64,000 nt of DNA from Anaerolineales bacterium (GTDB lineage Bacteria > Chloroflexota > Anaerolineae > Anaerolineales > Villigracilaceae), in contig JAHDWB010000001.1 of assembly GCA_023382595.1 (NCBI GenBank), forward strand, positions 1,178,001-1,242,000, read 5' to 3'. A model generated the notes under the pieces. The model searched no databases and had not been told where the DNA came from. It saw nothing but the letters and a program-made list of their open reading frames with translations. How positions within the stretch are numbered: the first letter of the stretch is position 1; the number at the start of each line of letters is the position of its first letter. This document shows, piece by piece, positions 16,107-24,287 of the stretch. The position numbers and the translations under genes were made by a program.

Positions 16107-18260
16107 ATGCATCTTAAGAAAACGCTCGTTTTGTTCGGCATGCTCATCATCGTCGGCGCTGTTTTAGCAGCCTGCGGCGGCGAGACAACTGCCACCGAAC
16201 AACCAGCCGCAACCACGGAGCCTGAAACTCCCATTGCCGCATCCATGCCGGAAATGCCGTATCTGTCAGAATGGCAGCGCTCTGGTCATGCAGATATCGA
16301 TGCTGAGGCTTTTCGTCACTGGGACGTGGAAGATCCCGCTGAGATCCCAACATCCTGTGCCAAGTGTCACTCCGCTGACGGCTATCAGGATTTCCTGGGC
16401 GTGGATGGTTCCGAAGCCGGAAAAGTGGATGTTGCCGTGCCTGCGTCCAATGTTCAGGGCGTAACCTGTGTGGCATGCCACAATGCCGGGACCATCTCCA
16501 AAACGACTGTGAAGTTCCCCTCCGGCGTTGAGATCACCGCCGGCGATGATGTCCGTTGTATGGAATGTCATCAGGGACGCGAGTCCAAGGTCAGCGTGGA
16601 TGCGCAGATCGAGCGTTTCGGCATTACCGATATGGATGCCGTGGTCGCTCCGATCAAGGACGACGAGGGCAACGATATCAATTTCGGCTTCCGTAACATT
16701 CACTATTATGCCGCTGCCGCCACGCTCTACGGCGGAATGGTTCAGGGTGGATACCAATATGACGGTTTGACCTATGACATTAAGAACGACCATGTTGAAG
16801 GTTACAACACCTGCACCGGCTGTCATAATCCGCATACACTCGAGATCAAGGTCGAGCAATGCACGATCTGCCATGATGATGTCTCTTCTGTCGATGACAT
16901 GAAAAACATCCGCATGGTTTCCTCTGCAAAAGATTATGATGGTGACGGGGACGCAAACGAAGGCATGTATTATGAGATTGAGGGCTTGCAGAATGCCCTG
17001 TATGCCGAGATCAAAAGATATGCTGCCGAAACCACCGGAACAGGGATCGCCTACGATTCATCCGCCCACCCATACTGGTTCGTAGATGCTGATGGCGACG
17101 ATGCAGCCGATCAGGGTGACAGCGGTTCGATCCGCTACACATCCTGGACAGCCCGCCTGCTCAAGGCTGCCTACAATTACCAAGTGTCCCTCAAGGACAA
17201 GGGCGCATATGCTCACGGCAACAAATACATCGTACAGTTGCTCTATGATTCGATCTCCGATCTGGGCGGCGACGTCAGCATGATGTCTCGTGATGATGCG
17301 GGGCACTTCGCCGGCAATACCACCGCCTTCCGCTACTGGGATTTCAATAGCGATGGCAAACCTGTCTACGAGGTGCCAGCCACCTGCGCGAAATGTCACA
17401 GCGCATCCGGTTTGCCGGAATTCATCAAGCATGGCGCAAATCTATCCAACCCTTCGTCCAACGGGTTTGCCTGCTCGACCTGTCATAACGAAGCGTCCTG
17501 GCCCGATCTGTACACTGTCAATAGCGTAACTTTCCCCAGCGGAGCAGTTATCAGCTTTGGCATTCGAGATGCTGAAGGAAATTACGCCGCAGACGACAAC
17601 AATATGTGTCTGTTGTGCCATCAGGGACGCTCATCAAAAACGACTGTGGACCGCGCACTCGGCAACAAGGATCTCGATACCGTCGATCCCAGCATCCGCT
17701 TCAGCAACATCCACTATTTTGCCGCAGGCGCAACCCTCTTTGGTGCGGATGCACAGGGCGCGTACATGTACGCCGGCAAGGAATATGTCGGTCAGAACAC
17801 GCATGCAAGCGAGACCGGCACGCTCAACAAGTGCCAGAATTGCCACGATGTCCATGCGCTTGAGCCCAAGCTTGAGTCCTGCCAGACCTGTCACGGAGTT
17901 GACGATATTGCCGACATCCGCGAGAACGATGTAGATTATGACGGCGACGGCAATATAACCGAAGGCGTCAAAGGCGAGATCGACACATTGGTGGAAGTCC
18001 TCTATGCTCAGATGCAGACATATTCCCAGGAGAACGGCGGCGAGATCGTGTATAACTCAGCCCGCCACCCATATTTCTTCAACGTGGATGGTCAAGCTTA
18101 CGCAGCATTCACACCGCGCCTGCTCAAAGCCGCATATAACTACCAGTATGCAAAGAAGGACCCCGGCGCATACGTTCACAATCCCAAATTCGTCATCCAG
18201 TTCCTGATCGACTCCATCGAAGATCTGGGCGGTGACGTCAGCGGATACACTCGTCCGTAA
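16107..18260 (+). CDS. Decahaem c-type cytochrome lipoprotein with internal duplication
   Basis: 717 residues. Signal peptide with lipobox AVLAACGG (Cys near 23), then a Thr/Glu/Pro linker, so it should be anchored outside the membrane. Ten CxxCH sites: five in the first half (CAKCH near 84, CVACH, CMECH, CTGCH, CTICH) and five in the same order in the second half (CAKCH near 427, CSTCH, CLLCH, CQNCH, CQTCH). The halves also share FPSG, NIHY-AA, the DYDGDG near-repeat and ARLLKAAYNYQ / PRLLKAAYNYQ, so the protein arose by duplication of a pentahaem unit. I chose the ATG at 16107 because AAAGGAG is 8 bases upstream; TTG 16101 is too close. I do not recognise a named family. Confidence 0.85.
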   Translation: MHLKKTLVLFGMLIIVGAVLAACGGETTATEQPAATTEPETPIAASMPEMPYLSEWQRSGHADIDAEAFRHWDVEDPAEIPTSCAKCHSADGYQDFLGVDGSEAGKVDVAVPASNVQGVTCVACHNAGTISKTTVKFPSGVEITAGDDVRCMECHQGRESKVSVDAQIERFGITDMDAVVAPIKDDEGNDINFGFRNIHYYAAAATLYGGMVQGGYQYDGLTYDIKNDHVEGYNTCTGCHNPHTLEIKVEQCTICHDDVSSVDDMKNIRMVSSAKDYDGDGDANEGMYYEIEGLQNALYAEIKRYAAETTGTGIAYDSSAHPYWFVDADGDDAADQGDSGSIRYTSWTARLLKAAYNYQVSLKDKGAYAHGNKYIVQLLYDSISDLGGDVSMMSRDDAGHFAGNTTAFRYWDFNSDGKPVYEVPATCAKCHSASGLPEFIKHGANLSNPSSNGFACSTCHNEASWPDLYTVNSVTFPSGAVISFGIRDAEGNYAADDNNMCLLCHQGRSSKTTVDRALGNKDLDTVDPSIRFSNIHYFAAGATLFGADAQGAYMYAGKEYVGQNTHASETGTLNKCQNCHDVHALEPKLESCQTCHGVDDIADIRENDVDYDGDGNITEGVKGEIDTLVEVLYAQMQTYSQENGGEIVYNSARHPYFFNVDGQAYAAFTPRLLKAAYNYQYAKKDPGAYVHNPKFVIQFLIDSIEDLGGDVSGYTRP

Positions 18261-18271
18261 ACATTATCCAC

Positions 18272-18308
18272 ATAAAGATTGGCGGACAGAAAGTCCGCCA
18301 ATCTTTAT
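18272..18308. terminator. Hairpin after the decahaem gene
   Basis: 16-base perfect arms (ATAAAGATTGGCGGAC and complement) around AGAAA, followed by an A/T-rich tail. Lies 11 bases after the stop and 24 bases before the next start, so it may give partial termination or transcript stabilisation within the operon. Confidence 0.75.
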
Positions 18309-18331
18309 TATTTAGAGAAGGGAAGGGTAGT

Positions 18332-20023
18332 ATGAAATTTCGAGAGCGCATCAAAAAATTCTTTTACCCAGCGCCCGATTCTCCCCGATGGCTGCTGTTA
18401 TTACCATATATCACCTTGATCGTGGTTGCAGTTCTCATCGTGTTCGGCGGCGTGCACACTTGGGAATATACGAACTCGAACGTGTTTTGCGGCACGGTAT
18501 GCCACACCATGCCGCCGCAAAGCATCGCATTTGAAGAGTCGCCCCACTCCAATGTCACCTGCGAGGAATGCCATATCGGACGGGCGTCTTTCTTCGATCA
18601 GGCAATGCGAAAAACGCAAGGCATCAAGGAAGCGTACTATCAGATATTCAACCTGTATGAATTTCCGATCCGGGCAAAAGCGCTGCGCCCATCCGTCGAG
18701 ACCTGTGAAAAATGCCATCGACCTGAAACGTTCGTGGATGACAGCCTGCGCCTGTTCCATCGGTTTGGCAATGACCGCCAGAATACTTCTACAACCGAAT
18801 ATATCATCATGAAAACCGGCGGCGGTGATGCCCGTACCGGGGAAGCGCGCGGCATTCACTGGCACATTGCGAACAACGTCATGTACTATGCCACAGACTC
18901 CCTGAGCCAAGAAATCCCCTATGTGCGCGTCTACAATGGTGACGGCACATTCACGGAATATATCGATGTCGAATCCGGGTTTGATCCGGCAGGATTGGAT
19001 GAAAGCCTGCTAAAACCCATGGACTGCATCACCTGTCACAACCGGATCACGCATGAATTCATGCACCCGACCGACTCGGTTGATCAGTCAATGTTACGCG
19101 GGTTAATCGACCCATCCATTCCCCTGATCCGCAGCAAAGCCGTGACCGTACTTGATGTAAGGTACCCGACACGGGATGACGCCATGAAAGCGATCGCGGA
19201 GATCGAAGATGATTACAGAAGGAATCTTTTCGATTACTACAGCCAGAACGGCGCGAAGATCAAACAAGCTGTGGCGGAAATTCAGGCGATCTACGACCGC
19301 ACCGTCTTCCACGATCAGGAAATAGACCCGAGGACCTATCCTAACAATCTGGGCCACATGAATGAACCGGGTTGTTTCCGTTGTCATGGGGGCACGCATC
19401 TAAACGCACAGGATGAAGCGATCCGTCTTGAATGCAATCTATGTCACTCGATTCCCATCGTAGCCGGAGCAGACGACTTCCTGATCAACATCGAGATCAG
19501 CCGCGGACCTGAGCCTGAATCTCATTTCAATCCCAACTGGATCAACCTGCATCATGAGGCGCTCGGTCCCTCGTGTTCCAATTGTCATAGCGTGAGCGAT
19601 CCCGGAGGGACGAGCAATACATCTTTCTGCTCGAACAGCGCCTGCCATGGGAATGTGTTCACATTTGCCGGTTTTGATGCCCCAGCGCTGCGTGAAATTC
19701 TGAAGGCGCAGTTGCCGCCGCCTGAACCGGTACTGACGATCCCCGAACTGACAGATGACCCGACATTCACCAATTATGTTGGCACGCTCTTTGCAGTCAA
19801 ATGCGCAGGGTGTCACGGAGAGGGCGATGCCGCTCCCGATGGTTTGGATCTGTCATCCTATGATGCCAGCATGTTGGGAGGCGATAACGGTCCGGTGATC
19901 ATCCCCGGCAATGCGGATGGCAGTATTCTGATCCAGGTTCAATCCGGCGATCACTTCAATACCTTCACGTCGGATGAATTGGATATTGTCAGACGATGGA
20001 TAAACTTGGGTGCACCCAGATAA
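18332..20023 (+). CDS. NapC/NirT-like membrane-anchored multihaem cytochrome
   Basis: 563 residues. One N-terminal membrane anchor (about 21-42) and then haem sites. The first is CGTVCHTM (C53-x3-C57-H58, Met at 60), the position of the Met-liganded haem in NapC/NrfH proteins but with one extra residue. Seven standard CxxCH follow (CEECH, CEKCH, CITCH, CFRCH, CNLCH, CSNCH, CAGCH) plus CSNSACH (x4 spacing), giving seven to nine haems. The C-terminal 90 residues, with CAGCHGEGDAAPDGLDL and a terminal RRWINLGAP, look like a planctomycete-type cytochrome domain. NapC proteins take electrons from quinol; here that role is inferred. Confidence 0.82.
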   Translation: MKFRERIKKFFYPAPDSPRWLLLLPYITLIVVAVLIVFGGVHTWEYTNSNVFCGTVCHTMPPQSIAFEESPHSNVTCEECHIGRASFFDQAMRKTQGIKEAYYQIFNLYEFPIRAKALRPSVETCEKCHRPETFVDDSLRLFHRFGNDRQNTSTTEYIIMKTGGGDARTGEARGIHWHIANNVMYYATDSLSQEIPYVRVYNGDGTFTEYIDVESGFDPAGLDESLLKPMDCITCHNRITHEFMHPTDSVDQSMLRGLIDPSIPLIRSKAVTVLDVRYPTRDDAMKAIAEIEDDYRRNLFDYYSQNGAKIKQAVAEIQAIYDRTVFHDQEIDPRTYPNNLGHMNEPGCFRCHGGTHLNAQDEAIRLECNLCHSIPIVAGADDFLINIEISRGPEPESHFNPNWINLHHEALGPSCSNCHSVSDPGGTSNTSFCSNSACHGNVFTFAGFDAPALREILKAQLPPPEPVLTIPELTDDPTFTNYVGTLFAVKCAGCHGEGDAAPDGLDLSSYDASMLGGDNGPVIIPGNADGSILIQVQSGDHFNTFTSDELDIVRRWINLGAPR

Positions 20024-20042
20024 CAAACAAGTTTACAGTCAG

Positions 20043-20076
20043 AAAAATGGGCATTCCAAATGGAATGCCCATTTTT
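20043..20076. terminator. Terminator after the NapC-like gene
   Basis: AAAAATGGGCATTCCA-AA-TGGAATGCCCATTTTT: 16-base arms with T run on both strands, 20 bases after the stop. Confidence 0.85.
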
Positions 20077-20143
20077 ATTAAGAATCATCCACGACCTCCT
20101 TAGAGAAAGGGCAAATTCTCATAAAATATGTCATAATACACGT

Positions 20144-20228
20144 TACATTAAGCGGACATGACAATGACACCCTTCACTTGATGCCCTTTTGCTTTATAAG
20201 TAACATATCGCCTACATTAAGAAGACAT
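20144..20228 (+). promoter_or_regulatory. Promoter region with two direct repeats ahead of the 7-haem gene
   Basis: TACATTAAGCGGACAT (20144-20159) and TACATTAAGAAGACAT (20213-20228) match at 14 of 16 positions and start 69 bases apart. Between them is a plausible promoter: TTCACT (20173-20178), 16-base spacer, TATAAG (20195-20200). The first repeat therefore lies around -50 and the second just after the transcription start. This resembles paired operator sites for one regulator; the nearby LysR-type regulator is a candidate, not shown. Confidence 0.5.
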
Positions 20229-20248
20229 TAATCTCCGGAGGAAGCAAT

Positions 20249-21055
20249 ATGATTAAAAAGCATGATTCCATCAAACATGGCGTTGCATTTACTGTGATCG
20301 CGATCTTCATCGCCATTTTTGGGTTTCTGGTTCTGGCTCCCGACCAGAATGCTTATGCCTGGCAGGCAAATCCGCAAACCATCAACAGCAATGATTGCGC
20401 GGAATGCCACTCTCGAACCGTGGATCTATGGAAGGTCAGCCAGCATGGTTCTGTACCCATCAATTGTGATACCTGTCATGTACTTCTGCCGGGGCAAGGC
20501 GAGGCACACCCGGAACTGAGTTACTCCACAGAACGGGAAGATGCCACATGTGGAACCTGCCATGTGGAAAAGAGAAATGAATGGTATGGCGGTCAGCATG
20601 GCGATCTCAACATGAACTGCGCAACATGCCATGAGCCACATTCCCAACAGCAAAAACTTATCGGTACCAACCAAACCACTTGCGAAGCCTGCCACAAGGA
20701 TCAACTGAACGCGGGTCATGGCTCCACCCATCTCACGATCGGCGCGACCTGCGAAACCTGCCACATTGGAAATGACAGCGGCCATGGCTTTAAAGTCACC
20801 ATGGCTACATGCAATGCCTGTCACTCCGACATTCACGAAGCAAATCGTTTGGCGGTCGCGGGCTTGCTCTCACCTGATCTTGTTCAGGAGGAAGTTGTCG
20901 AAGAACCTGAGCCCGCCGAGACAGACAAGCCTGAAGGCGGCATCACACTTCCCTCCTGGTTGTTAATGCTTGCCGGCCTGATTCTTGGCGGCGGTCTTGT
21001 GTGGGTCTTGATTGGAAAAGACCCCGGTACTCCGACAGAAGATAACGAATCTTAG
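20249..21055 (+). CDS. Seven-haem c-type cytochrome with C-terminal membrane anchor
   Basis: 268 residues. Signal peptide (helix 12-30, likely cut after AYA near 37), seven CxxCH motifs starting at C50, C73, C101, C124, C145, C168 and C188, and a C-terminal helix (about 236-255, WLLMLAGLILGGGLVWVL) reached through an acidic linker. It is therefore a periplasm-facing cytochrome held by its tail. GGAGGA about 8 bases before the ATG at 20249. The gene starts a transcription unit with the FeS and NrfD genes, so it is the likely redox partner of that pair, like the cytochrome subunits of Nrf, Hmc or Qrc complexes. Confidence 0.88.
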   Translation: MIKKHDSIKHGVAFTVIAIFIAIFGFLVLAPDQNAYAWQANPQTINSNDCAECHSRTVDLWKVSQHGSVPINCDTCHVLLPGQGEAHPELSYSTEREDATCGTCHVEKRNEWYGGQHGDLNMNCATCHEPHSQQQKLIGTNQTTCEACHKDQLNAGHGSTHLTIGATCETCHIGNDSGHGFKVTMATCNACHSDIHEANRLAVAGLLSPDLVQEEVVEEPEPAETDKPEGGITLPSWLLMLAGLILGGGLVWVLIGKDPGTPTEDNES

Positions 21056-21109
21056 AACTACTTATTGTGGACTGGCATGTTCTGCCAGCCTCCCGAATTG
21101 GAGGTAACC

Positions 21110-21952
21110 ATGCAAAAGAATATACAACATCCCCCGGAACACGATGAGAAGAATCTCTCCAGGCGAGACCTTCTCAAAGTCGGCGGCGCGATTCTCGGTG
21201 CAACCGGGTTGGCGCAATTTTTCAGCCTGAACTCCCTTGCTGTGTGGAACAAAGCAACACCACATACCGGCGACGGACCCAAATGGGGCATGTTAATCGA
21301 CATCAACAAATGCATCGGATGTCACTACTGCACGTACGCCTGTCAAGCCATCAACAACCTGGCGGACGACATGCTATACAACATCGTCACTACGGAAACG
21401 ACACAATCCGGCGCGGAATATTTCCTCTCACGCCCGTGCATGCAATGCGAAGAAGCCCCTTGTGTGCATGTCTGCCCGGTGGAAGCCACCTACCACCGCC
21501 CGGATGGGATCATCGAAATGAACTACGACCGCTGCATCGGCTGTCGTTACTGTCAGGTGGCATGTCCGTACGGCGCGCGCGTCTTCAACTGGCGCGAACC
21601 GATCGAAACCAGTCCGAAAGCTCCCGATTTTGGAACACAGGAAGTGGACAACCGCCCGCGCGGCGTTGTGGAAAAATGCCACTTCTGCTCGCATCGCATC
21701 GATGACGGTACCAGCCGCGGCTTGGTTCCCGGCGTGGACAATGAAGCCACTCCAGCCTGTGTCGTCGTCTGCCCGACCAATGCCCGTGTCTTTGGCGACC
21801 TGAACGACCCCGAAAGTCCGGTCTCCAAAGCCAAACAGGAAGCCATCGTCACGTTACGGCTGCGCGAGGAACTCAGCACCAGCCCGCTCGTCTATTATGT
21901 TCCGCCGAATCCGCCCACTAACGCTTCTTCGCAAAAGGAGGATGAAGCATGA
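21110..21952 (+). CDS. Tat-exported 4Fe-4S protein (HybA/DsrO/NrfC-like)
   Basis: 280 residues. Twin-arginine signal SRRDLLKVGG (17-26) and helix, so the folded protein should act outside the membrane. Four cysteine clusters: CIGCHYCTYAC (68-78), CMQCEEAPCVHVCPVE, CIGCRYCQVACPYG, and a CHFC...C pair ending in CVVVCPTN, which fits four 4Fe-4S centres as in DmsB/NrfC/HybA proteins. The ATG at 21110 follows GGAGGTAACC; upstream in-frame ATGs lack a ribosome binding site. Overlaps the NrfD gene by 4 bases, so the two are coupled and almost surely form one complex passing electrons between quinol and the haem proteins. Confidence 0.92.
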   Translation: MQKNIQHPPEHDEKNLSRRDLLKVGGAILGATGLAQFFSLNSLAVWNKATPHTGDGPKWGMLIDINKCIGCHYCTYACQAINNLADDMLYNIVTTETTQSGAEYFLSRPCMQCEEAPCVHVCPVEATYHRPDGIIEMNYDRCIGCRYCQVACPYGARVFNWREPIETSPKAPDFGTQEVDNRPRGVVEKCHFCSHRIDDGTSRGLVPGVDNEATPACVVVCPTNARVFGDLNDPESPVSKAKQEAIVTLRLREELSTSPLVYYVPPNPPTNASSQKEDEA

Positions 21953-23214
21953 TCTCTGGAATTCACCATCCAACCATCCGCATCGGTAGACGCACCATCG
22001 ATCTTTTCCCCTACTGGATCGGTCTACTGATCATCGGTCTGCTTTTTGGCATGGTGGGAGCCTTCATCGTCCTGCGTGACGGTTTGCATGTCACCGGTCT
22101 TTCCAACGCCGTCCCGTGGGGCTTGTGGATCTCGATTGACCTCTCCTCCATCGCCTTGGGTGGAAGCGCGTTCGTCTTCGGCGTTATTGTGTACATCCTG
22201 CGCATCAAACGTTTCGAAGTCATCGGCAGACTTGCAGTCCTGCTCGGCTTTCTTGGTTATTCCACTGCGGGCATGGTGCTGTTATTCGACCTTGGTCGCC
22301 CCTTCCGTTTCTGGCATCCGATCGTTTACTGGCAGCCGCACTCCCTGCTTTGGGAGATCACCATGTGTGTGGTGCTGTACCTGTCCGTGCTGGTTTCCGA
22401 GTTGCTGCCGGTAGTGCTGGAACATCCAGTCTTCCATACCCATCCCTGGCTCACCCGCTATCGTTTTCTTGGCACTGTTATGGCGCTGGTAAAGAAAATA
22501 TCGAACGGGCTTCATAAGATGGGACCGGTTCTCGCCGTTGCCGGTTTGACCCTTTCCCTGCTGCATCAGGCATCTCTGGGCGCCACCTATTCAGTGCTTG
22601 CCGGACGCGGTATTTGGTTCAACCAAAGTGCGCCGGTGCAATTCGTTTTCTCGGCAATGAGCGGCGGTATCGCGCTTCTGTTTGTCACCGGTGTTTTCGT
22701 CTTCAGGGTCATGCGCCCGGGATTGGTAAAAGACTCGACGTTGTATGACGTAGCACGGCTTGCCGGCGGAATCACCCTGCTCCTGACCTATCTGCGGGTT
22801 TGGGATTGGGCAGTCACAAATTACTACAGTTTCGACCGCGAAGTTGCCCTGCAAACAAGCCTGCTTGATTCGATCGCTCCATACTCCCTCACCTTCTGGC
22901 TGGGACAAGCGCTTCTGCCCGTGATCGCGGGCGGGATCCTGCTTGCGGCAAATAGCATACGCAACTTCCGCTACCTGATCGCTGCCGCAGCGATCCCGAT
23001 CTTCGCCGCCGTCCTGACCCGCTGGAACTATAACTTTGCAGGCTTGATCGCATCCATTACCTATGACCCGTTCACCCCCGGCGTGGTGTTGAATTCCTAC
23101 ACGCCAACTTGGGTTGAATTTGCGGTCGCATCGCTGGTGATCTCCTATTGGCTTCTGTTGTTCAGTCTGGCAGCCCGTTACCTGCCCTTCCAGTCAAACG
23201 AGGAACACCATTAG
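21949..23214 (+). CDS. NrfD/HybB-family membrane quinone-interacting protein
   Basis: 421 residues with about ten helices and a short charged C terminus. The PWGLW segment (56-60), LHQASLG near the middle and RWNYNFAGL near the C terminus are characteristic of HybB-like NrfD proteins, which bind quinone near the outer membrane face. There are no haem motifs, as expected. ATGA overlap with the FeS gene upstream. A terminator follows 16 bases after the stop, so the unit is 7-haem cytochrome, FeS protein, NrfD. No hydrogenase or molybdopterin subunit, the usual partner of such pairs, is present. Confidence 0.92.
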   Translation: MISGIHHPTIRIGRRTIDLFPYWIGLLIIGLLFGMVGAFIVLRDGLHVTGLSNAVPWGLWISIDLSSIALGGSAFVFGVIVYILRIKRFEVIGRLAVLLGFLGYSTAGMVLLFDLGRPFRFWHPIVYWQPHSLLWEITMCVVLYLSVLVSELLPVVLEHPVFHTHPWLTRYRFLGTVMALVKKISNGLHKMGPVLAVAGLTLSLLHQASLGATYSVLAGRGIWFNQSAPVQFVFSAMSGGIALLFVTGVFVFRVMRPGLVKDSTLYDVARLAGGITLLLTYLRVWDWAVTNYYSFDREVALQTSLLDSIAPYSLTFWLGQALLPVIAGGILLAANSIRNFRYLIAAAAIPIFAAVLTRWNYNFAGLIASITYDPFTPGVVLNSYTPTWVEFAVASLVISYWLLLFSLAARYLPFQSNEEHH

Positions 23215-23230
23215 ATGGTTTTCATTTCCG

Positions 23231-23265
23231 AAACGCCCAAAAGATATTCTTTTGGGCGTTTTTTT
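23231..23265 (+). terminator. Rho-independent terminator after the NrfD gene
   Basis: AAACGCCCAAAAGA, loop TAT, complementary arm and seven T residues. Ends the cytochrome/NrfD transcript just before the LysR promoter. Confidence 0.88.
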
Positions 23266-23273
23266 ATCCGCTG

Positions 23274-23302
23274 TTGTATTTCATAACCATTCTTCCTATA
23301 AT
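23274..23302 (+). promoter_or_regulatory. Promoter of the LysR gene
   Basis: TTGTAT (23274-23279), 17-base spacer, TATAAT (23297-23302), 27 bases before the ATG at 23330. Confidence 0.65.
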
Positions 23303-23329
23303 ATATATGGGTCGTGAACGGAAAGAAAT

Positions 23330-24250
23330 ATGGATATTCGAAGGATCGAAACTTTTTTATGCGCGGCTGAAAGTTCCAGCATATCGGAGGCGGCGAAACA
23401 ACTTCACCTCAGCCAGCCGGCGGTCAGCAACCAGATCAAAGTGCTGGAAGAAGAGCTGGATGTTAAATTATTCATCCGCACCAACACGGGGTTAAAACTG
23501 ACGGAGGCAGGGCATCTCTTCCTGCCGCTGGCACGGCATCTCCTGCATGAGACAAACGAGATGAAGGAGATGATGTCTTCCCTGAAAACTCTGGATGCGG
23601 GCGAGTTACGGATTGCGTGCAGTTCAACGAGCGGACGGTTCATCCTGCCTCTTGTCGTTGCACGTTTCCGCACCGCCTATCCGGGAATTAATGTCCGTAT
23701 TCTTGCCTGTCAGCCGAAACATATGGTTCCAAAACTACTTGAGAACGATGCCCATATTGGCATTGTGAGTTCGGAGCCGGCTGAACCGGGCTTGCAAACG
23801 CAACAATTCTTCCGTGACCCGATCAGCCTGGTCGTGCCAGCCAGTCATCGTTGGGCTAAAGCGAAGTCCATCTCCCCCGAAGACCTGTTACAGGAACCCA
23901 TCATTATCCGTGAAGAATCGGCAGGAACGAGGCGGGTCATGATGGAGGAATTGGCGAAATTTGATATCGGCATCGATGACTTGAACATATTCCTCGAGGT
24001 GGGAAATGTGGAGGCTGTTCTCGAGTTGGTCTCGAACAACTACGGGGTTTCCTTCGTTTCGGGTCTTGCCAGCCGCCACCTGCGAGAACTGGGGCGGGTT
24101 GTCAGCATCCCCGTTGATGGATTGAACATGGAGCGCGTCAATTACATGGTGCGAAAAAGAACATCCCCGCCGCACCGGGCAAGGGATGTCTTTTGGGGCT
24201 TTATACATGCCCCAGAGAATGCAGATCTCATTAATCAAAATCTGACATAA
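23330..24250 (+). CDS. LysR-family transcriptional regulator
   Basis: 306 residues. N-terminal winged helix-turn-helix (about 1-60: AAESSSISEAAKQLHLSQPA, VSNQIKVLEEELDVKLF) followed by a LysR substrate-binding domain from about residue 90. In overall sequence it is like CysL/CysB/CbbR-type regulators, which often respond to sulfur or carbon metabolites. It has its own promoter right after the cytochrome cluster and faces a small YeeE/YedE-like gene on the other strand. It may control the cytochrome genes; that link is positional only. Confidence 0.93.
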   Translation: MDIRRIETFLCAAESSSISEAAKQLHLSQPAVSNQIKVLEEELDVKLFIRTNTGLKLTEAGHLFLPLARHLLHETNEMKEMMSSLKTLDAGELRIACSSTSGRFILPLVVARFRTAYPGINVRILACQPKHMVPKLLENDAHIGIVSSEPAEPGLQTQQFFRDPISLVVPASHRWAKAKSISPEDLLQEPIIIREESAGTRRVMMEELAKFDIGIDDLNIFLEVGNVEAVLELVSNNYGVSFVSGLASRHLRELGRVVSIPVDGLNMERVNYMVRKRTSPPHRARDVFWGFIHAPENADLINQNLT

Positions 24251-24287
24251 AAAGCAATCCGTATTTCATCGATACTCACACCGCAGA

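Noticed and set aside
16107-21055. Nitrite or hydroxylamine reductase
   Set aside because: No CxxCK motif and no lysine-ligated haem; the three cytochromes lack the catalytic signature of NrfA or octahaem reductases.
21949-23214. Hydrogenase cytochrome b subunit (HybB) as part of a hydrogenase
   Set aside because: No large or small [NiFe] subunit lies within the window; the sequence similarity shows only the shared NrfD/HybB family.
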